Part shown: positions 46,194 to 53,775 of the stretch, piece by piece
Layout of the letters: every line of letters starts with the position of its first letter
How positions within the stretch are numbered: the stretch's first letter is position 1
Notes under the pieces: model-generated
Told to the model about the DNA's origin: nothing
What the model saw: the letters and a program-made list of their open reading frames with translations, nothing else
Databases searched by the model: none
Position numbers and translations under genes: made by a program
Origin: Pyxidicoccus parkwaysis
Lineage (GTDB): Bacteria > Myxococcota > Myxococcia > Myxococcales > Myxococcaceae
Reading direction: 5' to 3'
Length of the DNA: 64,000 bases
NCBI RefSeq assembly: GCF_017301735.1
Contig: NZ_CP071090.1
Span: 6,810,001-6,874,000, forward strand

Positions 46194-46445
46194 GTGAAGA
46201 ATGTCTTCGTCGCGGTAGCGGTGATGTTCAGTGTGTCCCTGCTCGGCTGTGGTGGACCCGAGGCCGAGCCCCGGTCCGAGGAGCTCGCGCCGACCACGGG
46301 GGAAGTCTCTGCCAGCGCCCTCCGGCCGAACTGCGCGGACATCGACCTCACGGCATGTCAGACGCAGGGAGCGATTCAGCAATGCACCATGGTCGGCAGG
46401 CCCGCGGCCTGCGTTTGTAACGGCACCCAGTGGATCTGCCCGTGA
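46194..46445 (+). CDS. Small lipoprotein (paralogue of the next gene)
   Basis: 83 aa from GTG 46194, preceded by GAGGTG. Lipobox LLGC after KNVFVAVAVMFSVS, then an acidic linker GGPEAEPRSEEL and a Cys-containing C-terminus (CADIDLTACQTQG, CVCNGTQWICP). It shares the SLLGCGGP-x-AEP start with the gene at 46567, pointing to a tandem pair. Outer-membrane lipoprotein of unknown function. Confidence 0.75.
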   Translation: MKNVFVAVAVMFSVSLLGCGGPEAEPRSEELAPTTGEVSASALRPNCADIDLTACQTQGAIQQCTMVGRPAACVCNGTQWICP

Positions 46446-46470
46446 TGTGATGTCCGGGGCCCCGGGGACG

Positions 46471-46487
46471 CGCACCGGCCCGGTGCG
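46471..46487 (+). terminator. Hairpin after the first small lipoprotein gene
   Basis: Inverted repeat CGCACCGG-C-CCGGTGCG, 26 bp past the stop, no U-tract. Confidence 0.4.
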
Positions 46488-46566
46488 ACGACGCAGGGGC
46501 TCCTGTTCATGTCACATGTAACTCGGATACCCTTGCAATGTCTCTCCAACTTGCAGGGGTGTTCGC

Positions 46567-46971
46567 ATGAAGCGTTCTCTCGTCGTGATGGCGGCGTTCC
46601 TCGGCCTCTCCCTCCTCGGCTGTGGCGGTCCTGTCGCGGAGCCTGAAGCGGCTCCTGAAGCGGCTCCCGCGAGCGGTGAGGAGTCCACGGTCTCCCAGTT
46701 CGCGACCTGTACGGCCCTGTGCACCTCAGGCGGCTCGGTCTCCTGTTCCGGCACCACCTGCTCATCCACCAACTACCAGGGGGTGACGTGCGATGGCACG
46801 TTCAAGCCCTGCCCCTCCTCGTGCTCCGGCTACCCGGCGTGCGACTCCCTCGCGGGCGCGCTCTGCTCCGTCGAGGGTGCGGAGCAGTACTGCTGCTCCT
46901 CGGGCGGCGGCACCAACCTGCTGACGTGCGGCCGCAACTCCTTCTCGTCCCGGCTGCGCTGGCTGTACTGA
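46567..46971 (+). CDS. Small Cys-rich lipoprotein
   Basis: 134 aa. Signal peptide and lipobox MKRSLVVMAAFLGLSLLGC, acidic repeat-like linker EPEAAPEAAPASGEE, then a Cys-rich domain with about 10 Cys (CTALCTSGGSVSC, CPSSCSGYPAC, EQYCCSSGG). Probably disulfide-bonded at the cell surface. Paralogue of the preceding lipoprotein. Function unknown. Confidence 0.78.
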   Translation: MKRSLVVMAAFLGLSLLGCGGPVAEPEAAPEAAPASGEESTVSQFATCTALCTSGGSVSCSGTTCSSTNYQGVTCDGTFKPCPSSCSGYPACDSLAGALCSVEGAEQYCCSSGGGTNLLTCGRNSFSSRLRWLY

Positions 46972-46982
46972 ATCCACCGCGC

Positions 46983-47048
46983 GCCCGCGCACCGGAAGGT
47001 TGCCGCCCGGGAGGGTGACTTGACTTTCCGTGCGCGGGCCTGCACCTT
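46983..47048 (+). promoter_or_regulatory. Candidate promoter of the threonine leader
   Basis: TTGACT at 47020-47025, 17-bp spacer, weak -10 CACCTT at 47043-47048. A start near 47055 would put the GTG of the leader peptide at the 5' end of the RNA, that is, leaderless translation. A 10-bp inverted repeat GCCCGCGCAC/GTGCGCGGGC (46983-46992, 47030-47039) flanks the -35 and may be operator or terminator of the lipoprotein. Confidence 0.35.
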
Positions 47049-47055
47049 GTTCAGC

Positions 47056-47136
47056 GTGAGCTTCGTCAACTTCACCACTGCGACCACCACCACGACTCGC
47101 TTCGGCGGGCTGTGGACGGTGCGCGTCGCGTGGTGA
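47056..47136 (+). CDS. Threonine-rich leader peptide (26 aa)
   Basis: GTG-started ORF of 26 codons ending in TGA at 47134. Eight codons are Thr: 47074-47079 (two), 47083-47097 (five in a row: ACC ACC ACC ACG ACT) and 47116-47118. It lies 111 bp upstream of a threonyl-tRNA synthetase and is followed 9 bp after its stop by a strong hairpin. This is the arrangement of ribosome-stalling attenuators (as for thrABC in enterics). No ribosome site is visible. Function is inferred from position and composition. Confidence 0.6.
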   Translation: MSFVNFTTATTTTTRFGGLWTVRVAW

Positions 47137-47145
47137 GCTGACGAA

Positions 47146-47190
47146 CGCACGGTTCCCTGCCCCGCCTTCTCCGGCCGGGGCAACCGTGCG
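47146..47190 (+). terminator. Attenuator hairpin in the threonyl-tRNA synthetase leader
   Basis: Outer stem CGCACGGTT (47146-47154) / AACCGTGCG (47182-47190) and inner stem GCCCCG/CGGGGC (47159-47164, 47176-47181). GTGCG within leader codons (47119-47123) is complementary to CGCAC of the 5' arm, a possible antiterminator. The nearest T-run (CTTTT) is at 47218-47222. Confidence 0.55.
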
Positions 47191-47247
47191 CTCGCTTCAG
47201 CGCTCCGTCCGGATGGGCTTTTCACCACTTCCGAAACGGAGTTGCAC

Positions 47248-48450
47248 ATGCTCGACGAACACGACCACCGCTCCCTGGGCCAGCGCCTGGACCTCTTCCA
47301 CCTGCAGGAAGAGGCGCCCGGCATGGTGTTCTGGCACCCGCGCGGGTTGATGTTGTACCGGCTGCTGGAGGACCACGTCCGCCGGCGCATGCTGGCCGAG
47401 GGCTACCGCGAAGTCCGCACGCCGCAAATCTACGCCCAGCCGCTGTGGGAGCGCAGCGGCCACTGGGAGAACTTCCGCGAGAACATGTTCCTGGTGGAGG
47501 ACGGCGAGCGTCACCTCGCCGTGAAGCCGGTGAGCTGCCCGGGCCACATCGAGCTCGTGCAGCGCATGTCACCCAGCTACCGCGACTTGCCGCTGCGGCT
47601 GGGCGAGTTCGGCCTCGTGCACCGGAGCGAGCCGGGCGGCGCGCTGCACGGCCTGTTCCGCCTGCGCCAGTTCACGCAGGACGACGGCCACATCTTCTGT
47701 GCCGAATCACAGGTGCAGGAAGAGGTGGTCCGCTTCGTGCGTTCGCTCAAGCGCTTCTACGCGGACTTCGGCTTCGACGAGGTGCAGGTGGCCTTCTCCA
47801 GCCGCCCGGCCGTGCGCGCCGGCAATGACGCGAGCTGGGACAAGGCCGAGGCGTGGCTCCTGGCCGCGGCGCAGGACGCCGGACTGGAGTGCCTCATGCA
47901 GCCGGGCCAGGGCGCCTTCTACGGGCCCAAGCTGGAGTTCGTCCTCAAGGACAGGCTCGGCCGCGCGTGGCAGTGCGGGACGATTCAGCTGGACCTCGTG
48001 CTGCCGGAGCGCTTCGACCTGCGCTACGTGGACGCCTCGGGAGCGCGAGTCCGCCCGGTGATGCTTCACCGCGCGCTGCTCGGCAGCCTGGAGCGCTTCA
48101 TCGGCGTGTTGCTGGAGCACCACGGTGGCGCGCTGCCGGCGTGGCTCGCCCCGGAGCAGGTGGTGGTGGCGTCCGTGGGTGAGGCCGCCGCGGACTACGC
48201 GGAGCGCTTCGCCGCCCGACTGCGAGAAGCGGGCTGTCGCGCTCGAGCGGACATCCGGGGTGAGTCGCTGTCGAGGAAGATTGTCGACGCGCACGGCGAC
48301 GGCGCGCCGTGGCTGGTGGTGGTGGGTGCTCGCGAGGTGGAAGCGCGCGGCGTACGACTGCGCCAGCGCGACGGCTCCCAGCATGACCTGCCGTGGGACG
48401 ACGCCGTGGCCGAGCTGGTGGCCTCGTGCCGTCCGGCGGAACACGCCTGA
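47248..48450 (+). CDS. thrS: Minimal threonyl-tRNA synthetase (no TGS or editing domain)
   Basis: 400 aa against about 640 for normal ThrRS. It starts at the catalytic domain (HRSLGQRLDLFHLQEEAPGM, then FWHPRG), keeps zinc ligands Cys97 (SCPGH), His in TQDDGHIFC and His in MLHRALLGS, motif 2 LVHRSEPGG, motif 3 and a C-terminal anticodon-binding domain. The N-terminal TGS and N2 editing domains, which clear Ser-tRNA-Thr, are absent. GGAG lies 6 nt before ATG 47248. Likely an accessory synthetase induced on threonine shortage or conferring inhibitor resistance; a full-length thrS would be expected elsewhere. Confidence 0.85.
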   Translation: MLDEHDHRSLGQRLDLFHLQEEAPGMVFWHPRGLMLYRLLEDHVRRRMLAEGYREVRTPQIYAQPLWERSGHWENFRENMFLVEDGERHLAVKPVSCPGHIELVQRMSPSYRDLPLRLGEFGLVHRSEPGGALHGLFRLRQFTQDDGHIFCAESQVQEEVVRFVRSLKRFYADFGFDEVQVAFSSRPAVRAGNDASWDKAEAWLLAAAQDAGLECLMQPGQGAFYGPKLEFVLKDRLGRAWQCGTIQLDLVLPERFDLRYVDASGARVRPVMLHRALLGSLERFIGVLLEHHGGALPAWLAPEQVVVASVGEAAADYAERFAARLREAGCRARADIRGESLSRKIVDAHGDGAPWLVVVGAREVEARGVRLRQRDGSQHDLPWDDAVAELVASCRPAEHA

Positions 48451-48461
48451 GGCGAAAGACG

Positions 48462-48494
48462 GCCCGCCCCTTCCGGTGCGGAGGGGCGGGCTGT
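48462..48494 (+). terminator. Terminator after the threonyl-tRNA synthetase gene
   Basis: GCCCGCCCCTTCCG / CGGAGGGGCGGGC hairpin with GTG loop and one bulge, followed by TGTTT; 11 bp past the stop. Confidence 0.75.
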
Positions 48495-48502
48495 TTCGCT
48501 TA

Positions 48503-48814
48503 TCAGCCCTCGGAAGACGGCGAGGCCGCGGGCTCGCTGCAGACCCACTCCGAGCCGTCAGCGGAGTCCTGCGTCACGGCGGCGGACTCGTCCTCGAGCG
48601 TGGAGTCGAAGTCCGGCGCACAGGTGGCGGTCGGGTCGTAACGCTCCACCCACTGGCCGCAGGTGACGACCTGGAAGGACCAGGGCAAGGCGCAGCGAAG
48701 GCTGCAAGAGGAGTCCGCGTCACAGGCAAGGTCACAGTCCTGCGGCAGCGCGAGCGCGGACAGGGGCGCGAGGGTGAGGACGGCGGCGAGCAGCGGCTTC
48801 GAGAAGAGCTTCAT
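48503..48814 (-). CDS. Small secreted Cys-rich protein
   Basis: 103 aa. Signal peptide MKLFSKPLLAAVLTLAPLSALA, then a mature acidic domain with seven Cys (CDLACDADSSCSLRC, TCGQW, TCAPDF, WVCSEP). GGAGG lies 6 nt before ATG 48814. Likely periplasmic or extracellular with disulfides. Not recognised. Confidence 0.72.
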   Translation of the reverse strand: MKLFSKPLLAAVLTLAPLSALALPQDCDLACDADSSCSLRCALPWSFQVVTCGQWVERYDPTATCAPDFDSTLEDESAAVTQDSADGSEWVCSEPAASPSSEG

Positions 48815-48910
48815 GAACGCCTCCAGCATGCGGGGGAACTGCGAGGGACATGCTAGGCGATGTCCCCGCAATCCTGGCAATCCCGGAAGGCCGCTTTCGG
48901 CGGGCTCCGC

Positions 48911-50485
48911 TCAGAAGAAGAGCAGCTCCGGCTGGTCCGCCTTGACGGTGATGATGTCTCCCGCGGTTCCCGGCTTGGACGCATCGGCAGCCGCCGTCGA
49001 CTTCGTGCCCTCTCCGCCATCACCCGCGCAGGCCCCACCGCCACCGCCCATCTGCGACAGCGTGGTGGCTGTGCCCGAGACGGCCGACGCGCCCGCCGTA
49101 CCGCCGTTCACCTGGACGTTGGCGGGGTTCGCGATGACGGGTGTGTTCGCCGAGAGGAACTGGATGATGCCTCCGCCGCCTCCACCGCCTCCGCCGTACA
49201 TCTGCCCCGCCACCGGAGTGGCGCCATTCCAGCCAACGGCCCCGTTGCCTCCATTCGCCAGAATCCTGCCGTTGCCCTCCACGGTGATGGTGCCGCGGGA
49301 GATGAAGCTGACGACCCCGCCGCCACCGCCGCCGCCACCCGCGACGGGCGTCGGCGCGCCCGCGGGCCGATTGATGGTGGGGATGCTGTTGTTGATGCCC
49401 TGGCGGCCGTTCGCCTCGATGAGGCCGCGGATGGTGATGTTGCCCTTGGCGGCGAAGATGAGCCGCCCGCCGCCGTCGCCGCCGAGGATGTCGGTGTTCG
49501 TCGTCGAGCGGTAGCCGCTGCCGCCCCCCAGCACGTCGGCGCGGGAGACCAACGACGTGCGCCCCAGGTCCAGCCCCTTGCCTCCCAGGTAGGTGTACGA
49601 GGCGGACATGGCGATGCCCTTCTGCGACGGATTGAAGCTCTGAATGGCGAAGTCGGGGCTGACGGTGATGTTGGCGTTCGGGCCGATGATGATGTCGCCG
49701 GTGGCGCGAATCATCGTCCCGCTCGACACGATGAGCGTGCCGTCGATGTTCATGTTGCGGAACATCAGGTTGGCGCCAGCAGGGCCGAAGTTCCCGGCCT
49801 GGAAGAACCGCGGGTTCTGGAAGGACTGGAGGGTGAAGTCCCCCGCGGAGCCGTCGCCGTAGACGAACGCGAGCGCCCCGGACTCGCCCTGGGGACCCTG
49901 CGAACCGGTGTCGCCCGTGTCACCCTTCGGCCCCTGCGGCCCCTGCGGCCCCGTGTCGCCCGTGTCACCCTTGGGTCCCTGCGGGCCCGTCGCGCCCACC
50001 GCGCCCGTGTCGCCCTTGGGCCCCTGCGGGCCCACCGCGCCCGTCTCACCCGTGTCGCCCTTCGGCCCCTGTGGGCCCACCGCGCCCGTGTCACCCCGGA
50101 GCCCCTGCGCGCCGTTGCAGAGGAACTTCGTGGCCGACGCGTTCACCTCGTCATCGTCCAGCTTCCCGTTGCTGTTCAGGTCGACGCCGGTCTCCATCCT
50201 GACGCCGCCGAAACCGCAGTTGGCGCCCACGGGCTCGGGCGTGGTGAGCAACAGGGCGCTCAGTCCTTGCGGACCGGCCGGGCCTCCCGCCGGACCCGCG
50301 GGCCCCTGCGGGCCTTGAGGACCTTGTGGGCCCTGCGGACCTTGTGCGCCCTGAGGTCCCGCGGGGCCCTGGGAGCCATCCGCCCCCGCCGAGCCCTTGC
50401 AGGCGGCCACGCCGAGAAGCCCCGCCGAGAGCGCGGCTCGCAGCACCTGTGAGCGAAGAACCACCGTTGAAAGAGGAACGCGCAT
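48911..50485 (-). CDS. Collagen-like lipoprotein
   Basis: 524 aa. Lipobox LLGVAAC at about residue 29. Two Gly-X-Y segments: residues about 31-74 (GPQGPQGPQG) and about 130-205 (GPQGPKGDTG units), separated by a Cys-containing DUF7151-like block with calcium-loop-like VDLNSNGKLDDDEV. The remainder is Gly-rich beta-structure (GGGGGGGGVVSF, MYGGGGGGGGG), probably a beta-helix stalk or head. The GXY-encoding DNA (49880-50110 and 50270-50390) is itself repetitive. Surface fibre or adhesion role is inferred. Confidence 0.85.
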   Translation of the reverse strand: MRVPLSTVVLRSQVLRAALSAGLLGVAACKGSAGADGSQGPAGPQGAQGPQGPQGPQGPQGPAGPAGGPAGPQGLSALLLTTPEPVGANCGFGGVRMETGVDLNSNGKLDDDEVNASATKFLCNGAQGLRGDTGAVGPQGPKGDTGETGAVGPQGPKGDTGAVGATGPQGPKGDTGDTGPQGPQGPKGDTGDTGSQGPQGESGALAFVYGDGSAGDFTLQSFQNPRFFQAGNFGPAGANLMFRNMNIDGTLIVSSGTMIRATGDIIIGPNANITVSPDFAIQSFNPSQKGIAMSASYTYLGGKGLDLGRTSLVSRADVLGGGSGYRSTTNTDILGGDGGGRLIFAAKGNITIRGLIEANGRQGINNSIPTINRPAGAPTPVAGGGGGGGGVVSFISRGTITVEGNGRILANGGNGAVGWNGATPVAGQMYGGGGGGGGGIIQFLSANTPVIANPANVQVNGGTAGASAVSGTATTLSQMGGGGGACAGDGGEGTKSTAAADASKPGTAGDIITVKADQPELLFF

Positions 50486-50767
50486 GACAAACCCCCAGGA
50501 GGAAGACGCGTGCGGTCCGGGAGCAGGCCCCGACCGTCACCCGGAAGAACCAGGTGCGGGGCCGCGCACACCGGAAGGAAGCGGGCAGGCATTCTCGCGC
50601 CATTCGCCCTCCGCGCGCCAGTGGACCCGGGTCCGCCACCGCGTTGCACCTGACGCGCGGCGCCGAGCATGTCCGCCGGACGTCACGGGTGGCCTGTCCG
50701 GCTGCCTTCCCGGCAAGTCGTCTCCCCCTCGCGGCACGGGGCCTGGAAGGGGGTTAGGAGTACGGCC

Positions 50768-51718
50768 ATGGACCGCACCGGAAGCGCACTGCTGCCCCTG
50801 CACTCCGGCAGGGTGCCGGAATGGCTCCACACGCGCAGGGCCCAGCTGGGACGCGTGGTCGTGGAGGCCATCGTCCTGCACTACGGCCGGGACGAGGTGC
50901 TGCGCCGGCTCTCCCACCCCTTCTGGTTCCAGGCCTTCGGCGCGGTGATGGGCATGGACTGGCACTCGTCGGGCATCACCACCTCGGTGCTCGGCGCGCT
51001 GAAGAAGGGCCTGGCCCCGGTGGAGGACGAGCTGGGCCTATACGTGTGCGGGGGCAAGGGTGCGCAGTCGCGGCGCACGCCCGCGGAGCTGGAGGCGCTG
51101 GGCCTGCGGTGGTGGACACGCTGCGCGCGCAGCCGCTTCCCCACCTGGGGATGCCCATGGGCCACGCGGTGCGCCCCGGCGACGTGCTGCTGCGCCGCCT
51201 CCACGGCACGCTGGCCGCCGCGGCCGAGCAGGGGCCGAAGGACTTCCCCGGAGCTGCTGCTCACCCCGGGCGTGGGCGCGCGCACGGTGGCCGCGCTGGC
51301 GCACGTGGCGGAGGTGGTGCACGGCGCGCCCTACCGCTTCAGCGACCCGGCGCGCTTCTCCTTCGCGCAGGGCGGCAAGGACCGGCACCCCTACCCCGTG
51401 AAGCTGAAGGTGTACGACGACACGCTGCGCGTGCTGCGCCGAGCGGTGGACGCGGCGAAGCTGGGCAACGCGGAGAAGCTCTCCTCCCTCCGGGAGCTGG
51501 ACCGGCAGGCCCGCCGGCTGGAGGCCACCGCCACCGGCCCCAGCTTCGACGAGCTCGTCCAGGAGGGCTGGGCCGCGGTGGACGGAGAGCCGCTGCTGCC
51601 CACGTGCGCGCCCCCGAGGACGGCGGGGAAGCGTCCGGCGGCCGTGCAGCAGGAGCTTCCCGGGCTGGAGCGCGCGCCCCATCGCCCGCCCGCGCGCAAG
51701 GCGGGCGGGCAGCAGTGA
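50768..51718 (+). pseudogene. DUF763 protein gene, internally deleted and frameshifted
   Basis: The N-terminus (RTGSALLPLHSGRVPEWL) and C-terminus (ARFSFAQGGKDRHPYPV) are those of the about 370-aa DUF763 family, but the middle third is missing. After EALGL the conserved text continues in another frame as VVDTLRAQPLPHLGMPMGH (51109 on) and returns to the first frame at ELLLTPGVG by an extra C in CCCC at 51246-51249. So an about 300-bp non-triplet deletion plus a 1-bp insertion, giving an open but scrambled product. A sequencing error could explain the insertion, not the deletion. Confidence 0.75.
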
Positions 51719-51721
51719 GCG

Positions 51722-52135
51722 TCAATGGTGCAGGTGCTCCCACACCGAGGTGGCGTACTGCAGCTCCTCGGGCTCGGAGGCCAGGTCATCCAGGCTGAGG
51801 AGCCCCACCGGCTGGCGCCGCTCGTCGATGACGATGAGGCGCCGCACCATCCGCTCCTCCATCAGCTTCTCGGCCTCCTCGAGCGGCGCATTCACGTCGC
51901 AGGTGATGATGGCCGTCGTCATGATTTCGCGCACGGGGGTGGTGTTCGGGTCCTGCCCCAGCGCGGTGCAGCGCACGGTGATGTCCCGGTCCGTGAGCAT
52001 GCCCACGAGCTGTCCATTCTCGACGACGGGCAGCGAGCCGATGTTGCAGGTGCGCATCCGCAGGGCCGCGGAGCGCACGGGCTCGCCCGCCTCGATGGTC
52101 TCCAGGTTCTTGGTCATCAAGTCGCCAATCCGCAT
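51722..52135 (-). CDS. Tandem CBS-domain protein
   Basis: 137 aa comprising two CBS motifs (IGDLMTKNLETIEAGEPV ... GMLTDRDITVR and VREIMTTAIITCDVNAP ... VGLLSLDDLA). Stand-alone CBS pairs bind adenosyl nucleotides and sense energy or redox state. GGAGGAGG precedes ATG 52135. Three bases separate its stop from the DUF763 pseudogene end. Confidence 0.9.
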   Translation of the reverse strand: MRIGDLMTKNLETIEAGEPVRSAALRMRTCNIGSLPVVENGQLVGMLTDRDITVRCTALGQDPNTTPVREIMTTAIITCDVNAPLEEAEKLMEERMVRRLIVIDERRQPVGLLSLDDLASEPEELQYATSVWEHLHH

Positions 52136-52344
52136 CGGTGTGCCTCCTCCGCGAGCTGTCCCCTCCCCCCTACCGTGGGTGCCCCGGAAGGCCCGTGCCG
52201 GGCGGGAGCGGGCGCAGGGACGCGGAGCGAGCCAGTGGACAGCACGCCGCAATCCCGCCTGCCCTCCAGGCGCGACGCCGGGGCAGGATGTGCATCCAAG
52301 TGATTCCCCGGGCCCTCCTGGGGCCCTGAAAGGAGCATGACGGC

Positions 52345-52767
52345 ATGGCGGACAAGCTGACCCTCAGCGACGAAGAGTGGCGCAAGCGCCTCACTCCCGA
52401 GGAGTACGACGTCCTCCGGAGGCACGGCACCGAGCGCCCCGGCTCGGGCTGCTTCCTGGGAACCAAGACGCCGGGCACCTATGTGTGCGCCGGCTGCGGC
52501 AACCCGCTCTTCAAGGCCGGGACGAAGTTCGAGTCCGGCACGGGCTGGCCCTCCTTCACCCAGCCGGTGGGCGCGGACTCGGTGGCGGAGGTGAAGGACG
52601 TCTCGTACGGCATGGTCCGCACCGAGGTGCGGTGCGCGCGCTGTGACGGCCACCTGGGCCACGTCTTCCCGGACGGCCCGCCGCCCACGGGCCTGCGCTA
52701 CTGCATGAACTCGGTGGCCATGAAGCACGTGCCGGAAGGGCAGCCGCTCCAGCTCATGCAGGCCTGA
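52345..52767 (+). CDS. msrB: Peptide-methionine (R)-S-oxide reductase
   Basis: 140 aa. Zinc ligands Cys48/Cys51 (CAGC) and Cys97/Cys100 (CARC), catalytic Cys120 in GLRYCMNS, and GTGWPSF substrate motif. Repairs R-methionine sulfoxide in proteins with thioredoxin. AGGAG lies 9 nt before ATG 52345; GGGCCC inverted repeats (52310-52326) sit just upstream of it. Cytoplasmic, no signal peptide. Confidence 0.95.
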   Translation: MADKLTLSDEEWRKRLTPEEYDVLRRHGTERPGSGCFLGTKTPGTYVCAGCGNPLFKAGTKFESGTGWPSFTQPVGADSVAEVKDVSYGMVRTEVRCARCDGHLGHVFPDGPPPTGLRYCMNSVAMKHVPEGQPLQLMQA

Positions 52768-52776
52768 AGGAGCGCC

Positions 52777-52813
52777 CGGGTCCACCCTCGCCATGGCGGC
52801 CCGGGTGGACCCG
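52777..52813. terminator. Bidirectional terminator between msrB and DUF2000 gene
   Basis: Perfect 11-bp stem CGGGTCCACCC (52777-52787) / GGGTGGACCCG (52803-52813) with a 15-nt loop, between two convergent stops. Confidence 0.75.
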
Positions 52814-53224
52814 TCAGGGGTGGAGGACGAGCCCCTTGGTGAGCTTGTCCATCGCCTTCTTGCGTCCCCGCACGGCGAGGCCGACCAGGTTCAGGTCCTC
52901 GCTGCGCACGCCCCGCACGGCGGCCCGGTTGGCCTCGTCATGCGGGGTGGAGAAGAGGTCCTCGGTGTAGATGCTCAGCTGCGTCTCGTCCGAGCCCACC
53001 GCCTTCGCGTACGCCTCCCGGAGCTGCTCGCGGGTGGCCTGGAAGACGAGGACGGGCTGCTTGAGCATCGGCCGGTAGCGCCGGCCGGACGCGTCCTCGT
53101 ACGCCTCGCCGACGACATCCGGCAGCGTGGCGATGCCGCTCACCGTGAAGGCCGTGACATTCAGGCGCTGCCAGGCGAGCAGGTCGTCGCGGAGCAGCAC
53201 GGCAATCTTCGTATCGAATTGCAT
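52814..53224 (-). CDS. DUF2000-family protein
   Basis: 136 aa. Family pattern DTKIAVLLRDDLLAWQRLNVTAF, GEAYEDASGRRYRPML and PVLVFQATREQLREAY is clear, as is STPHDEANRAAV. DUF2000 proteins resemble peptidyl-tRNA-hydrolase-II-like folds; function unknown. It follows the MarR gene by 4 bp, so they form an operon. Confidence 0.85.
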   Translation of the reverse strand: MQFDTKIAVLLRDDLLAWQRLNVTAFTVSGIATLPDVVGEAYEDASGRRYRPMLKQPVLVFQATREQLREAYAKAVGSDETQLSIYTEDLFSTPHDEANRAAVRGVRSEDLNLVGLAVRGRKKAMDKLTKGLVLHP

Positions 53225-53228
53225 GGCG

Positions 53229-53648
53229 TCACCTCTCCTGGCCCAGCTTCGCCAGGAGCTCCCGGAGCTTCTGCGCGTCCCGGAGCCCCAGGCGGGCGAA
53301 GACCTTCTCGTTCATCTCGTCCATCTCCCGGTCCAGGGGCGCCTGGAGCGCGCGGCCGGAGCGCGTCAGGTAGAGCCGGTTGACCCGGCGGTCCTCCGGG
53401 TCGGCCCGCCGCTCGATGAGCCCCGCGCCGCTCAGCCGGTCGATGAGCCCCGTCACCGTGGCGCTGTCCAGCACCAGGCGCTCGCCGATGGCGGCCCCGC
53501 TCTGGCCGTCCTGTTGCCAGAGCACCTTCAGCACCGCGTACTGCGGCGGCGTCACCCCGAACTCCGCCAGCCGGCGCTTCGCCTCCTGGTTGAGCTGCTG
53601 GTACGCCTTCCCCGCGAGGAAGTTGATGCAGTCCTCGATTCGCTCCAT
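53229..53648 (-). CDS. MarR-family transcriptional regulator
   Basis: 139-aa winged-helix dimer. HTH region PPQYAVLKVLWQQDGQSGAA, then LDSATVTGLIDRLSGAGLIERR and the wing DPEDRRVNRLYLT. Start ATG 53648 (GGGGAG upstream); an upstream ATG in-frame would add 28 residues. Likely represses its own operon and the divergent 53776 gene from the inverted repeat at 53678-53699. Confidence 0.92.
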   Translation of the reverse strand: MERIEDCINFLAGKAYQQLNQEAKRRLAEFGVTPPQYAVLKVLWQQDGQSGAAIGERLVLDSATVTGLIDRLSGAGLIERRADPEDRRVNRLYLTRSGRALQAPLDREMDEMNEKVFARLGLRDAQKLRELLAKLGQER

Positions 53649-53677
53649 TGCCTGCTCCCCGGAACCGCTCGCAGGCA

Positions 53678-53709
53678 AATATCTAGTACGCAAGATATTC
53701 GCACGCAAG
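53678..53709. promoter_or_regulatory. Probable MarR operator
   Basis: Perfect 7-bp inverted repeat AATATCT (53678-53684) / AGATATT (53693-53699) with 8-bp spacer, plus a direct repeat ACGCAAG (53688-53694, 53703-53709), in an AT-rich island 30 bp before the MarR start and 67 bp before the divergent gene. Confidence 0.65.
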
Positions 53710-53775
53710 GGGACCTGCCGCGCGTCCCGCATCCACTGCGCGTGGGCGCGCGTAGCCGTTCATGAGGAGGAAGTC

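Noticed and set aside
52337..52360. Seven-codon upstream ORF overlapping the msrB start
   Set aside because: Too short and without biased codons; likely chance ATG between the ribosome site and the true start.
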